DNA of 64,000 bases, taken from the NCBI GenBank assembly GCA_039000515.1, contig JBCFYV010011164.1:48914704-48978703 (forward strand), read 5' to 3'. A model generated the notes under the pieces. The model was not told where the DNA came from. It saw only the letters and a list, made by a program, of their open reading frames with translations, and ran no database searches. The position numbers and the translations under genes were made by a program. The stretch comes from Timema cristinae (lineage: Eukaryota > Arthropoda > Insecta > Phasmatodea > Timematidae). Positions 33,366 to 44,789 of this stretch are shown here, one piece after another (the first letter of the stretch is position 1; every line of letters begins with the position of its first letter).

Positions 33366-35190
33366 ATTGAAATCAACATTTAGTACGGTTTGTGTGTTGT
33401 TAGCAAAATATTTCTATATTACGTGATAAAAAAATTACACCTCTGTACACAAATAAAAAACTGGTACGTTGGTATTACGCTGTAAGCTACCTGGTCTCAT
33501 AAGTCATCGCACTCAAAATATAACTTGTTTTTGAGTGACGCGGAGGTCGGGGTGTAGTGTAGTTCTTCTTTTATATTCATTCATGTATTAAATTATAAAA
33601 GACTTGTGAGATTTAAATGTATTTATTGAATGCTCATAATACTAGTGTAAATATTTTTATGAGAGTTCGGCCATTCATTTTTCTGGTACAAAGGCTCCTT
33701 CGGTCTAAAATGTGAGAACCCCTGGTCTAAGTCAATATATGTTAATGCGTTGAATAACACGCTCTGGTAGCTTTGTCAGTTCGAAGTACTTTAGTATTAA
33801 TTTTAACCGAAATTGGGTGGGGTGTGAGTGAAGTCTCTATAAGCGAGGTCCTCGGTGTAATAACCCATATCTTGTGTTAAGAGACTTAAAAACTAAAACG
33901 AACTTAATTACCAGAATGGTGGCTACTAGTTATATACATTTTCTTGTATACAATGTATGGAAGCTACTATGGTTGTGCTTTTTTCAAATGAGAATATAAG
34001 TGGCACTTTTAATATGTGTGTGTTTTGAATATAAAGTCTTAAACCAAGTCTTAAAAAGGAGCCTATGTATACGACTCATCTTCTGTGTCTAATGTTTTAG
34101 TTATAAAGTAAATAATTTAGGTTTGTATTGAAATTATTAGGGGTTATGGGGGAAGGTGCCCCTTTTACTCCACCCATTGAGTGCGCCACTGGTTCTAAGT
34201 AAACGCTTAGTGAGTGGTCATTTTATCATAGATATAATTAATTTATAAAATATGATAGTTATTAAAATGGTTTTTATGAAATTATAATGCCCCTTTTCTC
34301 GTCAAGTGAAAAAATCAAAAGTATACCCATTAGCTTTTATTTAATTAAAGGGTACTAAACTTTTAGTTCAAAACCCTTTTAAAAAGGTTTAGATTATATA
34401 TATAATGTTAATAATGAATACTTTTTGAGCCAGTGTGTTAAAGGGTCTCTCATTTTATATTAATAAGTCAATATAGTAAGTATAGTATTTATCTTAAAAA
34501 TGTTAAATAAAGTTTAAATGTAATTATAATTATACAAAAATGTACATTTGTTATATTTGAATATGATGTATTTTCACTGTCTGAAATATGTTTTTCAAGT
34601 AAATAGAGTAAGCTCTAGTAGTGTTGTTTTTTCATTGTATCTTCACGCCAGTCAATGCTTTCCACATTTAATAGCAATTAGAAGGTAGGTATGAGGAAGA
34701 TAAAATTATGAAAAGTACCCTCGTTTGCGTGGAAAAACGGGAAACCATTTAGGAAAAATTACCTTAAGTACACCGTGTAATTGAGCAGGCGCGGTATGCA
34801 CATTTTTGTCCTCGATTCATTATTTTATAGTAAAAATCTTTCTTTCAAAAATGAAGATGAAATACATATTTAAAAAAATTAGATATCACTAAACTTTACA
34901 CAAAAATATACAAATCAATACATTATTAAATCTATATAAAGCAAAGGATGAAGCAAGAGAGAGGTACCCGCCAACAACTCGTGAAACTCAAAACAAATTA
35001 TGTTAGTGGGTTTGAAAAAGAACCAAAGGAAAGTTGCCGGGGAGCAATGAATTTTTGTTATGGTTTACTTCAAGGTCGTTTGCTATTATAGGAATGGAGG
35101 GAGGAAAGGACTTCTGCCTAAACCCACCCTTCAAAGTCTCTTGTAGAGTGCGACGGAGAAGAGAGAAAGAGAAGATTTAGCCTGTTTGCC

Positions 35191-36167
35191 ACGTAACTCA
35201 AGTTGGCCCGCCACATTGCTGAAAAAAACCTTTTTGTCTAATCGTTTGTGCTCTATTTGTGCTCATATGTGCCCGAACATGAACATTTGTGCTGTGAAAC
35301 TGGCCAATTTAGAAAATATTTAATGTGGTGGGCTAACTTGAGCTCAAGCTAGCCCACCACATATTGAAAAACACAACATAACAAAATTTATTTAAGTCAA
35401 TCCATTGTGCTCCATTTGTGCTCATATGTGCCCGAAAATGAACATTTGTGCTTTAAAATTAGAAAATCTAGAGAACATTTAATGTGGCGGGCTAACTTGA
35501 ACCTTCCTATATCATAAACTGTAGAAAAATATAGTTCAAGCTGGCCAGTCACATTTTTAAATATCAATGTAACAAAATTCTGTTTTCACCATTCGTTTGT
35601 TTTTCGTTTGTGCTCATATTCCCAAAAATGAGTATTTGTGCTCTATAATTAGAAAATCTAGAAAACAGTTAATTGGTGGGCTAGCTTGAGCTCTAGTTGG
35701 ATCGCCTTCATTAAATGTTATCTAAAAGGCCTAGATTCACAGCCCTAACGTTAATTTTCGGGCACATATGAGCACAAACTAAGAACAAACGAATCGTAAA
35801 TACAGAATTTTGTTACATTGATATTTAAAAATGTGCTGGCCAGCTTGAATATATTTTTCTACAGTTTATGAATATAGGGAAGGTTCAAGTTAGCCCGCCA
35901 CATTAAATGTTCTCTAGATTTTCTAATTTTAAGCACAATGTCATTTTCGGCACATATGAGCACAATGGAACACAATGATTGACTTAAATAATTTTGTTAT
36001 GTGTGTTTTTCAATATGTGTGGGCTACTTGAGCTCAAGTGGCACCATTAATATTTTTAAAATGGCCATTTAACACACAATGTCATGTGGGCAAATATAGC
36101 ATAAATAGCACAAACGATTAGATAAAAAGATTTTTTTCGCATAATGGCGGGCCAACTTGAGTCACGT
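35191..36167. mobile_element. 977-bp foldback element with 9-bp target duplication
   Basis: Almost the whole segment is one imperfect palindrome centred near 35700. The outer ends are ACGTAACTCAAGTTGGCCCG and the complement of GCCAACTTGAGTCACGT. CTGTTTGCC flanks both sides exactly (35182-35190 and 36168-36176). Each arm is itself made of about three related ~170-200-bp subrepeats carrying GTGCTCATATGTGCCCGAA and AATGTGGCGGGCTAACTTGA. No ORF is present. The 9-bp duplication and long inverted arms suggest a MULE/foldback-type non-autonomous element. Confidence 0.87.
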
Positions 36168-36681
36168 CTGTTTGCCTCTAGGCTATAAGAGTGTCACTTT
36201 TTGGAATGGGAGAACACAATCGATCCTAGCGGTGAGATATTTTTTCCAACCAAAGCTCGTCAGATTTATCCCTCTGGCCTCTGCTGCAGCCATTGGCATT
36301 TCGGAGGTCCACTTGCTTACATCGTACGTTTTTCTTTCCTTAGGAAGTTATCATCCTGTAAAGGCTACCACATTTTGTATTTTTACGTTTTATGAAGACT
36401 TAAAAAAAGACCAACGACAATTCCATAAAATCTTTTGTATTTTTTTCACAAGTTGAAATAATTCCTGAGAATGCTTTGCAAATTACTATGAGGGAAATAA
36501 GTATATAGTTTTTAAACAAAGGACCTATTGTGTTAACATAGCCCATGTTGTTAATAATATCACCGTAATAAAACTAGTTACACTGTTTGAAAAAAATAAC
36601 TGTACTAATTTTATATAATAATAGTTATAATAATTCTAACAATAATAATAGAGTTAAGGATCTAGTCAAAACCATAATCTA

Positions 36682-36684
<3 letters not shown>

Positions 36685-36732
<48 letters not shown>
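36685..36732. repeat. (TA)n microsatellite
   Basis: About 24 uninterrupted TA units. Confidence 0.97.
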
Positions 36733-36734
<2 letters not shown>

Positions 36735-37239
36735 CCATTGTAATATTTACTGGCAAAATTTATTTAATGCGTCACTATTATTTATATATTAATTATTAAT
36801 ACAATAGATAAAAAAAATATGTTCATATATATCTCAGTAGCGCTAAACGAAAATCGGGCGTCACTTCAGACAAATTTAAAGTGGGTGGGTTGAATATTGG
36901 TTTCCACTTTCATTTAGCCTTTCGGAATAAGTTGTCAAAGTCCCCATAGTTTGAATGAACGCATATAATTTTACCGAGCGTAAACGATGCTGAGAATGGA
37001 TTTTTTATTGTTTTTCGTTAACTTTATACCGTGAGATATATTAACAAGGAAATAATATCGGAAATCTATATATAAAAAAGGTGATAGGTTTTGTGAACTA
37101 CTGATCTAGTTGTATGTAGGATATTGTAAATGTTTTTAGAAATATTGTAACTACCTTGCATCAGTTGTGCTATCTATATTCAGATGAAACAACTAACAGT
37201 ACCTTTTACTTTCCGAAGATAACCGAAGGTTTTAAATTT

Positions 37240-37412
37240 ACATTTTAGGCCAAATGACTTTAGGCCAACTGCCTTTTAGCCCAAATGCCTTTTAGCCAAC
37301 TGCCTTTTAGGCTAAATGCGCTTTTAGGCCAAACCCCTTTTAGGCCAAACGCCTTTTAGGCCAAATGACTTTTGGTTTCATTTTTAGGCCAAATGCCTTT
37401 TAAGCCAACTAC
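37240..37412. repeat. TTTAGGCCAAATGCC minisatellite, right end
   Basis: About ten units of 15-18 bp (TTTTAGGCCAAATGCC and variants with AACTGCC, AAACGCC) run in the same orientation as most of the left array and reach to within 10 bp of the element end. Confidence 0.9.
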
Positions 37413-37420
37413 CGCGTCCC

Positions 37421-37557
37421 CGAAGGGAGAGTGGAAAGCCATTTAGGGAAAACCATCTCAAGTTTATCCAACTGATATTCCAACCTCGATATTCCCGTCC
37501 TCGGCCGTCTAGTTCAACATGACTAGCGCGTTAGCTAACTACGCCATCGAGGCGGAT
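37421..37557 (-). mobile_element. SINE-A, head half (split copy)
   Basis: This is the 5' half of the copy begun at 28638. It resumes at CGAAGGGAG, then GTGGAAAGCCATTTAGGG, the degraded B-box region, and ends ACTACGCCATCGAGGCGG. Confidence 0.9.
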
Positions 37558-37725
37558 AACATCAATAATGAAACATATACAATTTTGTATTTTAAATTGA
37601 CTCATAGTAAATGAAATAAATTCAAAGCTAATTCAATTTCCCTAGCCATCTCGTGACGTCCAAGCAATTGAAACACTAGCTCTTTAGTGGTTTAAAACAA
37701 ATATACCATTAAAAGTGTTTTTAGT
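37558..37725. repeat. Tandem ~150-bp unit (right part)
   Basis: AAATTCAAAGCTAATTCAAT, TTTCCCTAGCCATCTCGTG and TGAAACACTAGC match the units at 27980-28637. This shows that the SINE inserted into the array. ATCAAT-containing bases on both sides of the SINE may be its own target duplication. Confidence 0.8.
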
Positions 37726-38378
37726 AAACAACGCCATCTACTAGAAAGCAATACGATCAGAGTCTCCATTAATATGCCTCAGATAAATGTAAACCACCAA
37801 CCGTTGAAATATATTACTACGTTTAAGCTCAAGAGAAACAAATTTACCAAAAGAATATTAATTCAAAAAGGAATAATGGCTTTATATTAGCCACGTTAAT
37901 TAATTTAAAGAAAATATTATAGCCCTAAAGTAAGTTAAAATTTTAAAGTCCGAAAAGGTAAATTTTGAAATGATTACATAACTGGGCAGAAAGAGAATTT
38001 AGAATTATGAGCAGACTACATCTGCTCAGATGGCATCGCTTAACTCTCTGAAGCCAGTGAAATAATGAGTTATTAATTATATCAACAAACCATGGTCATA
38101 TATATTGCCAGGCCCTGGTCACTTGTCCACAAAGAGCGGATGATGGGACGGAAAGGAGGAAGGATATAGAGGGGAAGAGAAGGATACATCTCAAGAGAAG
38201 GCACTGGAAAACCTCATGTCGTGGGTGCAGGCTAGGTACTCGTAGAATGTTCCAGGCAAAGGAGGGGGTTCAGGGAACAGCCACTTCTTCCCTCCACTTT
38301 CTTGGACGTGACTTTTCATCGATGCGGTGCTCTCCTCGCAACCCACTACAGTCTGGTGTTGGGGTACGACCAAGCAAG
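37726..38378. other. No gene seen; GC content rises near the right end
   Basis: The left part is AT-rich and featureless. From about 38100 the base composition is more even (GGATGATGGGACGGAAAGG and similar). That would fit a promoter or 5' UTR for the candidate exon at 38379, or a repeat I do not recognise. Confidence 0.35.
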
Positions 38379-38426
38379 ATGTTGGCAGTCACAAAGCTTA
38401 GATATGTGGTCAAAACAGGCGGAAGG
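38379..38426 (+). CDS. Candidate first coding exon, unknown gene
   Basis: An ATG in fair context (AAGATGT) opens MLAVTKLRYVVKTGGR and runs straight into a strong donor, GG|GTGAGT, at 38426/38427. The 16 residues contain four basic and no acidic ones, a composition seen in mitochondrial presequences. I find no following exon. The assembly gap at 39173 and the Helitron relic beyond it may hide or separate it. It may also be chance in a repeat. Confidence 0.25.
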
Positions 38427-39172
38427 GTGAGTGTTATACCAAATTATAACCATGTGGTTTGTAGCACCGTTACATATTAATAATCCCAGGTATAATTTCT
38501 ATTGTTGCCTATATTGCAAATTTATTTTGAGATATTAGTTTAATATGTTTCTTCAGTCAATTTACCAAAATACACTACTTGAAATAATAAATAAATAATA
38601 ATAAATAAACATTAAATATAGTTTTGGTAATATTTATTATAATTGTGGTAAGGAAAAATATGTGAAATAAATAATATAAGGAAAAGCACTTAGATGTTAC
38701 ATTTACTTAATTTGATATGTATAACTTTTATAGTCAATTAAATCAAGATAGAAATCAAGAAAAAATAGTGTCCAATATGATTTATTTAGAGCAAAACTCA
38801 TTCCATCATGAATTATTAAGTCAATTAAAACAATCGTATTTGAAAAGTACATCAGCACTTCTAAGAGGTAATTGATAAGATTTTTACAATCAATATGTAG
38901 CGTTTATAAAAAAAAAGCTACAAGTTCAAAATCAAAACCATAAAACTGGGAACTATAGTTTCATGTTATACCTTACCACACCGGCAATAGTAATAGATAA
39001 ACTCACCAAAGGACCCATTCATCTGTGTGTGTACATCCATAGATGGCTTCCCCCACGGACACAACCGGTCACCGCAAATGTAATGTGTTGACTGACAGCG
39101 CGAGGCCTGGATGGTAGATGAGCGGTGAATAAAAGACAAACTTGTTCTGTACAGGATAGCAACCTAAGGGAA

Positions 39173-39272
39173 NNNNNNNNNNNNNNNNNNNNNNNNNNNN
39201 NNNNNNNNNNNNNNNNNNNNNNNNNNNNNNNNNNNNNNNNNNNNNNNNNNNNNNNNNNNNNNNNNNNNNNNN
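39173..39272. other. Assembly gap (100 N)
   Basis: Exactly 100 undetermined bases, the conventional size for a scaffold gap of unknown length. Any translation through it is meaningless. Confidence 0.99.
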
Positions 39273-39377
39273 GAGAAACGCCGCAAGAGCAGCAGCGCTC
39301 TAGGCACGTGACTTCGATCCCAAGCCGGTCCCATCCATTTCAACTATTGGGTGACATACTCGTAATTTCCTTTAAAG

Positions 39378-39710
39378 TATGATGATTGTATCAGAGCCCA
39401 TCCTGTTATGGTGAGTAAGTCTTGAAGGATATTACTAAATAAATTAGTTTTAATTATCTTTTTTGATTCAGCTAAAGTATTTTTATAAGGATTCATCTCG
39501 TAAGTGTAATTTTACACACTTGCAGTATTTTATTCTCGGAAGCATGGTGACTGTATCCGAGCCCATCCAGTCATGGAAAGTAGTTGTTGAAGTATATTAT
39601 TCCTAAATGTGTCAATTTTAATTCTCTTCTTTGGATTCCACTATAATAATTATCAGAATTTAGGTTTTTATGTAGACTCGTGGTGTAGATGCCAATTTTA
39701 CATAATTGTT
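39378..39710. repeat. Two-copy direct repeat of ~165 bp
   Basis: ATTGTATCAGAGCCCATCCT near 39387 and ACTGTATCCGAGCCCATCCA near 39550 start two diverged copies. Both continue with TTAATT..TTTGATT/TTGGATT and TAATTTTACA/CAATTTTACA. Confidence 0.65.
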
Positions 39711-39759
39711 ATGCTACAGAACAACTTACCTATATACTTAGTAAAACTCTCAAGTATGC

Positions 39760-42430
39760 TATGATAAATTGATTTTTGTTCCCCTACCAGTAAACCTTCA
39801 TTTTTGCAGAGTAAGGTAACCAAATCGACTTAATTATAACTCTTTTCCAGTAGATAGATAGCTCCTGTGATTCCTGCACCACACATGTTTGTTAATGGGA
39901 GGCCATAATCATCTAAACGCTTGTCTGCCATTACCAATAACTTATCTTACAAAATAATTAAACACATGTTGTATATTTCATCATTGAAGGTGACTGTAAT
40001 GCCTGGAAGTTGTGCTTTGTGAAAGATGTATTCAGATAGTTCATCTCTACGATCAAGCCACAACTGCATTGGGTCTGTCACTTCACAAAAAACAAACATG
40101 ACAACAGACAGCTCCCTTAATCTCTATGGAGAATCGCTGACAGCATCTTCGAAGAAAGTTTGTTGCCAGTGTAAGTCATCCTCCAGAAGATCATGAGCTT
40201 TGCAGGCTGATCGGTAATCAGGGTGAACATGGCCATTGACTGTTCTAAGTGATTCGAAGGAAATGGGACCTTTCACGTGGTGGGGTAGCATGTGAAGATG
40301 TTCGGGGACATGTCTCAGATGAACAGTGTACACTCTTCCAATAGCATTGTTCTTTCTTATCCCTGGAAAACCATCAACGAAAGCTCCTTGTTTACGCCGT
40401 GAGAACTTTTTGTTATTCCATGTGTAGTAATGTGGAACCTCAACGTAAAGAAGAGTCTTAGCAAAGTCATCCACATGACATAGCTCGTAGAAAGCTGTTA
40501 GTGTGGTAGTGGTAGGTCCATCAAGGTGAACATAATCGGGGTTGAAATAAACCCTTTGACTACTTTCCAAATTAACTGCCAAGTGCTCAACAATAGGGTT
40601 CCTGTCATGTATTGGGAATGATAGTATCCTCAAGACTGCCTCAGATGTGCTGACGTATCGACCAGTTTGATACTTCAAAATCTTGTCTTTCTCATTTTCA
40701 ATTGTTAATGTGGCTTGATCACTACCCTTGTTTACATACTTGCACACATATTTGATGGATTTGTTTGAAGATATAATGCCAAAGAGGACAGGGTCTATCT
40801 GGGTGTCTGGTATTTCGGCTGAGATAATGGAGTCGATGAGTTTTGTTTCAGTATTATTTTCTAACCAAAGGAGCAAATGGGCATGAGGAAGACCTGTCTT
40901 CTGCCGTTCTATAAAGTACATGTGACATTTTATGGGACCGGAAATCTCACCTTTAGTCAGCAGCCTCATCATTACCTTAGCTTTTAAATTGAAAACTCGT
41001 GAAACAATATCATGTCTGTCGTGGGTTTTCTGTTCCTCAAAAAGTTATTTTGCTATATCTTCCCATTTGGGATTGCATGTAAAGGTTATGAACAAATTAG
41101 GCTTTCCGTACTTTCGGACATATGCTAGGGCATCTTGGACTTCCTCGTGCATGTATTTGGGTCCTCCTACGAAAGGATAAGGAAGAATGAATGGTTGTCC
41201 AACATCATGAGTGCTGCCGTCGCTGGTGATTGCATCTCTAAGATGAATGTAGTCCTCTACGCTGAGCTTTGATTGATTGTGTCGTATGAAGTTAAGTCGT
41301 TCAGTCTTGATCTTGGCATACATATCCACTAATAACTGATTGAAAAGTTATTGGAAGTGATGTAAATTGTTTAATTAATTTTTTCTCGTCAAAAACTCTG
41401 TATCCATAGAAATTCGTGGCAGATACTTTTTTCTTGCCATCGCTCTGCTTTAAAAACAAGCTATAACCATCTTCACTTCGTGGGGAAAAGAATCAAGTAT
41501 TGGAGCGAGTCGTAAGATCTATGGATTTCAGCAATCCTTTTCAGCCTATTATCCTTAGTTTTTAAGACTATGTCTCTTTTCTGAAAATCTTGCCCATCGA
41601 TTAAAATGGCAACTTTATTGACATTGCGAGAGTTGAATCTACCTATGTGAGCATTAGCAGGTTTTCTGTCAGCTTGTATCACGACTGTGGGTTTATCCAT
41701 TTCTTGAGTTTCTATTGCGCTCTTGAAACATTTTATGTAACTGTTATTTTGGTAAAGCATGATTTTTAGATGGTTAACTATATTAGGATTTAGAACGGGG
41801 TTTCTTTTGCATCTGACCTCGGCTTCTACATCTCCTAAGAAATAAATTTGTAGGAATTTTTAATCTTCTTTGGTTGCAGAGAGAAGAGATCCTACTAAAT
41901 GGTACACCTGCCCTTTCACCGTGAAAATTGGCATAAAGTTACTTTCTTTCATTACTTTATTACAACCAAAGGAAGTCATCTTAACGGCCGAGCTATATTT
42001 CCCAGTAATACTTAAAAAGTAATGTGACTGACTGGGGATGATTTTGGGTCAACAAACTGTACAGGGTCTCAAGGGGACCACTAATAGGTTTAAGTTTGAT
42101 CATTCCCTTAGTAGCACAGGCCAGTTGGCTCTCTTTTCCATTTCAGGGCATTGAAATGCGGGCAAATAATGTCCATAGTTCCTAAGAGGACTAATTTATC
42201 TGCATCATATAAAATGTTACAATCGTACTTGAAAGCCAATCCTTTCTTGTTTTTCCATTAAATATTTCTCATAGAAGCATCTTTTGGTTTCTCTCATGTA
42301 ACCTTCTTTCTCCTTCCTGCTCTGTCAAATTATCCCTAAGTTCCTTCTTTCCCTTTCTATCATTCGCTAACTTTTTATTTCTCTCCACCGCTTGGCGTAA
42401 TTAAATCAGGAAGACTTTCGAATTTATCCA
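39760..42430 (-). pseudogene. Helitron Rep/helicase relic (Rep part)
   Basis: On the minus strand, blocks of a Helitron replication-initiator protein follow in order across several frames: FGCNKVMKESNFMPIFTVKG and QVYHLVG (about 41970), MLYQNNSYIKCFKSAIE, KYGKPNLFITFTCNPKWEDI, the HUH-type GLPHAHLLLW (two His of the nickase), KYVCKYVNKGSD with the catalytic-helix Tyr residues, and SFPIHDRNP. Further on, RELSVVMFVFCEVTDPMQLW and LVGEQKSIYHSIL lead to the point where the helicase Walker A motif should follow, but the similarity ends near 39760. Stops and frameshifts make it dead. The longest intact block is 40972-40124. Confidence 0.88.
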
Positions 42431-42749
42431 GAGTCAGATGCTTCCGCTGCCATCAGTTAATTAATTTTATATGTCAGTACCTCTTGAGAAGTGTGTGACG
42501 CGTGAAATTAGAAAAACACTCATCCCCCTACTCCCTGTTGTACAGTTAACGGTTATGTCCAATCTTAAGGTTAGAATTGCTATATACCAGTTCCTGTGGA
42601 TCTTTCACTAAAGCTAAATATAGATGTAATCTGAATAACTGTTGCAAAATTAAAGTGCAAAAGGTAGATGCTAAGCCGTTTGTTGCCCAAGCGAATATAT
42701 TTGTGTTTAAACCATATGCTTGACACAAATAAACCTTTTTATAAACACC

Positions 42750-43570
42750 AGTGGCGGCTCGTAGCTAAAATTATTGAGGGTGCTGCTCCAGAAAATGTTT
42801 AGCCTTTGTTTAAAAATTGTGTAAAAGGAAAAAACATGTATAAAAAGAAAATTTATTCAAGAATTTGATAAAATCTTAACAAAAAAAATACATTTTGTAC
42901 TTACTTTAACTTAAATTGTTACAGTTCAAGATTGATCTATTCATTTAAAAATTAAATCCATTCTTCTTGTTTTAATTTGCGCAAAAAGATAAATAATTTT
43001 CTCCTTGATCTCTGGATGACAATTGAGAAAATTTGTCCCCATTGGAAGTACAGCAAGTGCATTTATTCTTTCTGTTAAATAAAAGAACCGAAAAGAAATT
43101 AATCAAATGGAATAGTTGGAAGCAGAATAATAATCTAATTCTACACACTTCTACACTTTATCACATTCGAGAATATGGTCACGTTTTTTGAGAACAACAC
43201 ACGCTGAGTAAAAAAAAAAACTTCCTTCCACCACTACGCCAGAGCTGGCACTGCGAGAGCAACAATGCTCTGTCTACCTGGCAGGCCCGCCTTCCTCCCT
43301 ATCCCTCCTATGTTCGCATGTGCACAACAGTCAAACACGACGTCACTGGCACTGTGAAGCGCAGTTCCATACAAAGATTTTTGTATCTTTTTCATAAACT
43401 GGGGGATGGATACTGAAGTACTGACATTAAGCTTAAGGAATATATATTATATTACAAAAATAAAGAAAGAATTAAAGAAAAAAGGACTCATTATATTAAA
43501 TATTATCGATAATATCAAGTGAAAATAGGGGATGCTGCAGTTCCACAGTGCCTATACACGAGCCGCCACT
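42750..43570. mobile_element. Non-autonomous TIR element (AGTGGCGGCTCGT ends)
   Basis: AGTGGCGGCTCGT at the left and its exact complement at the right bound an 821-bp segment. Both sides then share a GTGCTGC/GATGCTGC block. The interior has no transposase; it includes a GC-richer stretch near 43230-43380. No clear target duplication is visible, so the superfamily is open (hAT-like is possible). Confidence 0.7.
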
Positions 43571-44163
43571 AAATATATAATATTAAACTTATTGCAATTA
43601 GCCCATTTATTTTACATTTATCGGCCCCAGGCTAATAACTGTTTATTAACGTACTGGTATATCGACATATTTAGTTATTAGCCGGGGAGTCCAATAACTA
43701 AACATGTCATTATATTATTTCAGTTATTATCCAACACACAAAACCATTCTCAAAATGTTCTAATCCAAGATATTAATGCTGGAAAGGTTTAATTATGCTT
43801 TTCTCTTATGTACAAGCAATAAAATAATACTTTACTATACGTCCTGTACATATAGTTATAGTATTTTTAAATAAGCATGTTCCTTTTGAAAACAAAATTT
43901 GCCTATTCAAACACGTGAAATCCTATAGTGGCAGCCATTGGGTCTCTTTGAGATATCTAACAACAAGCTTAGAACGATTTCCTAAAGCTAATGGATATAT
44001 CTGCCACCTGAGGGAAGAGCGCAAACTAAGAAGTAAAATATATCTTTTGATCTCTGTCTAAACTTCAAATGGCCAATTACTATTAGGTGGCTCTAAATAG
44101 TTTACCATATGATAATAAGTTCTTATATTTATACCGGTTAAACGTAAGATTTTCATTCCCCTA
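43571..44163. other. No recognisable feature
   Basis: AT-rich sequence between the TIR element and the pogo element. I see no ORF or repeat apart from the TA target at 44162-44163. Confidence 0.5.
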
Positions 44164-44789
44164 GGGGAGAGTCGGTGAATACCGATCACTTTTTTTAAAA
44201 GATTATTACAAGTAGAAAAAAACAAGAAAAAAAAAAGTTTTCTAGTGTAACGATATTAGCAGCTATTTTAGTATTTAGAACCAAGTGCAATTAAAGATTT
44301 TTATGAATGGCTTAGTGAAAATATTTTAATTTTCAAAAAATGTACTTTGATCGGTATTAACAAACTGGTCGGGTAATACCGATCAGTGATTTCATCATGT
44401 ATTTGACTTTAATGATGTTCTTTAAAAAGTGGAAATTAAAGCTAAATTATTATGTTTCAGTAACCAAACACATAATGAAAGCTACGGTGGGTTTTATGAA
44501 TATAAAAAAAATCTTAAACCATTTTTGCAACTAAGAAAAGTAGTATACAACAATTAAAAGCATAAATTTGATTATTTTTTTTATAAAACAGCTAAATATT
44601 GTTAATTTTTTATCATGGTTAACTTTATTTCCTAAACTTAACTAATAACTAATGTTGGCATTTAAAAAAAATTGAATACAAACATATTACAAAACTAAAA
44701 AACACATATTTCCCTAAGTTTTAACTTATCTACTAAAAAATGAATTTATAACAATTACTTTGAACTTAAGTTCACACAATGGTCACATC

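Larger units (their letters stand above)
28758..37420. mobile_element. 8.66-kb foldback/MULE-like element inserted in a SINE
   Basis: The two halves of one SINE-A copy flank this segment, and both junctions carry CGAAGGGAG (28749-28757 and 37421-37429), a 9-bp target duplication. The left end GGATACCCGTCATTTGGCCT and the complement of the right end, GGGACGCGGTAGTTGGCTTA, are imperfectly inverted. Just inside each end lies an array of the TTTAGGCCAAATGCC minisatellite. A 9-bp duplication with tandem-repeat termini resembles Foldback (FB) elements, which are related to MULEs, but I see no MULE transposase. The interior holds SINEs, a THAP relic and a nested 977-bp foldback. Confidence 0.8.

Noticed and set aside
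36157..36456. 99-residue ORF at the right edge of the foldback
   Set aside because: It starts inside the foldback arm, and no conserved motif or splice site is visible.
39125..39382. 85-residue ORF across the N gap
   Set aside because: The frame only exists because undetermined bases are read as open; it has no meaning.
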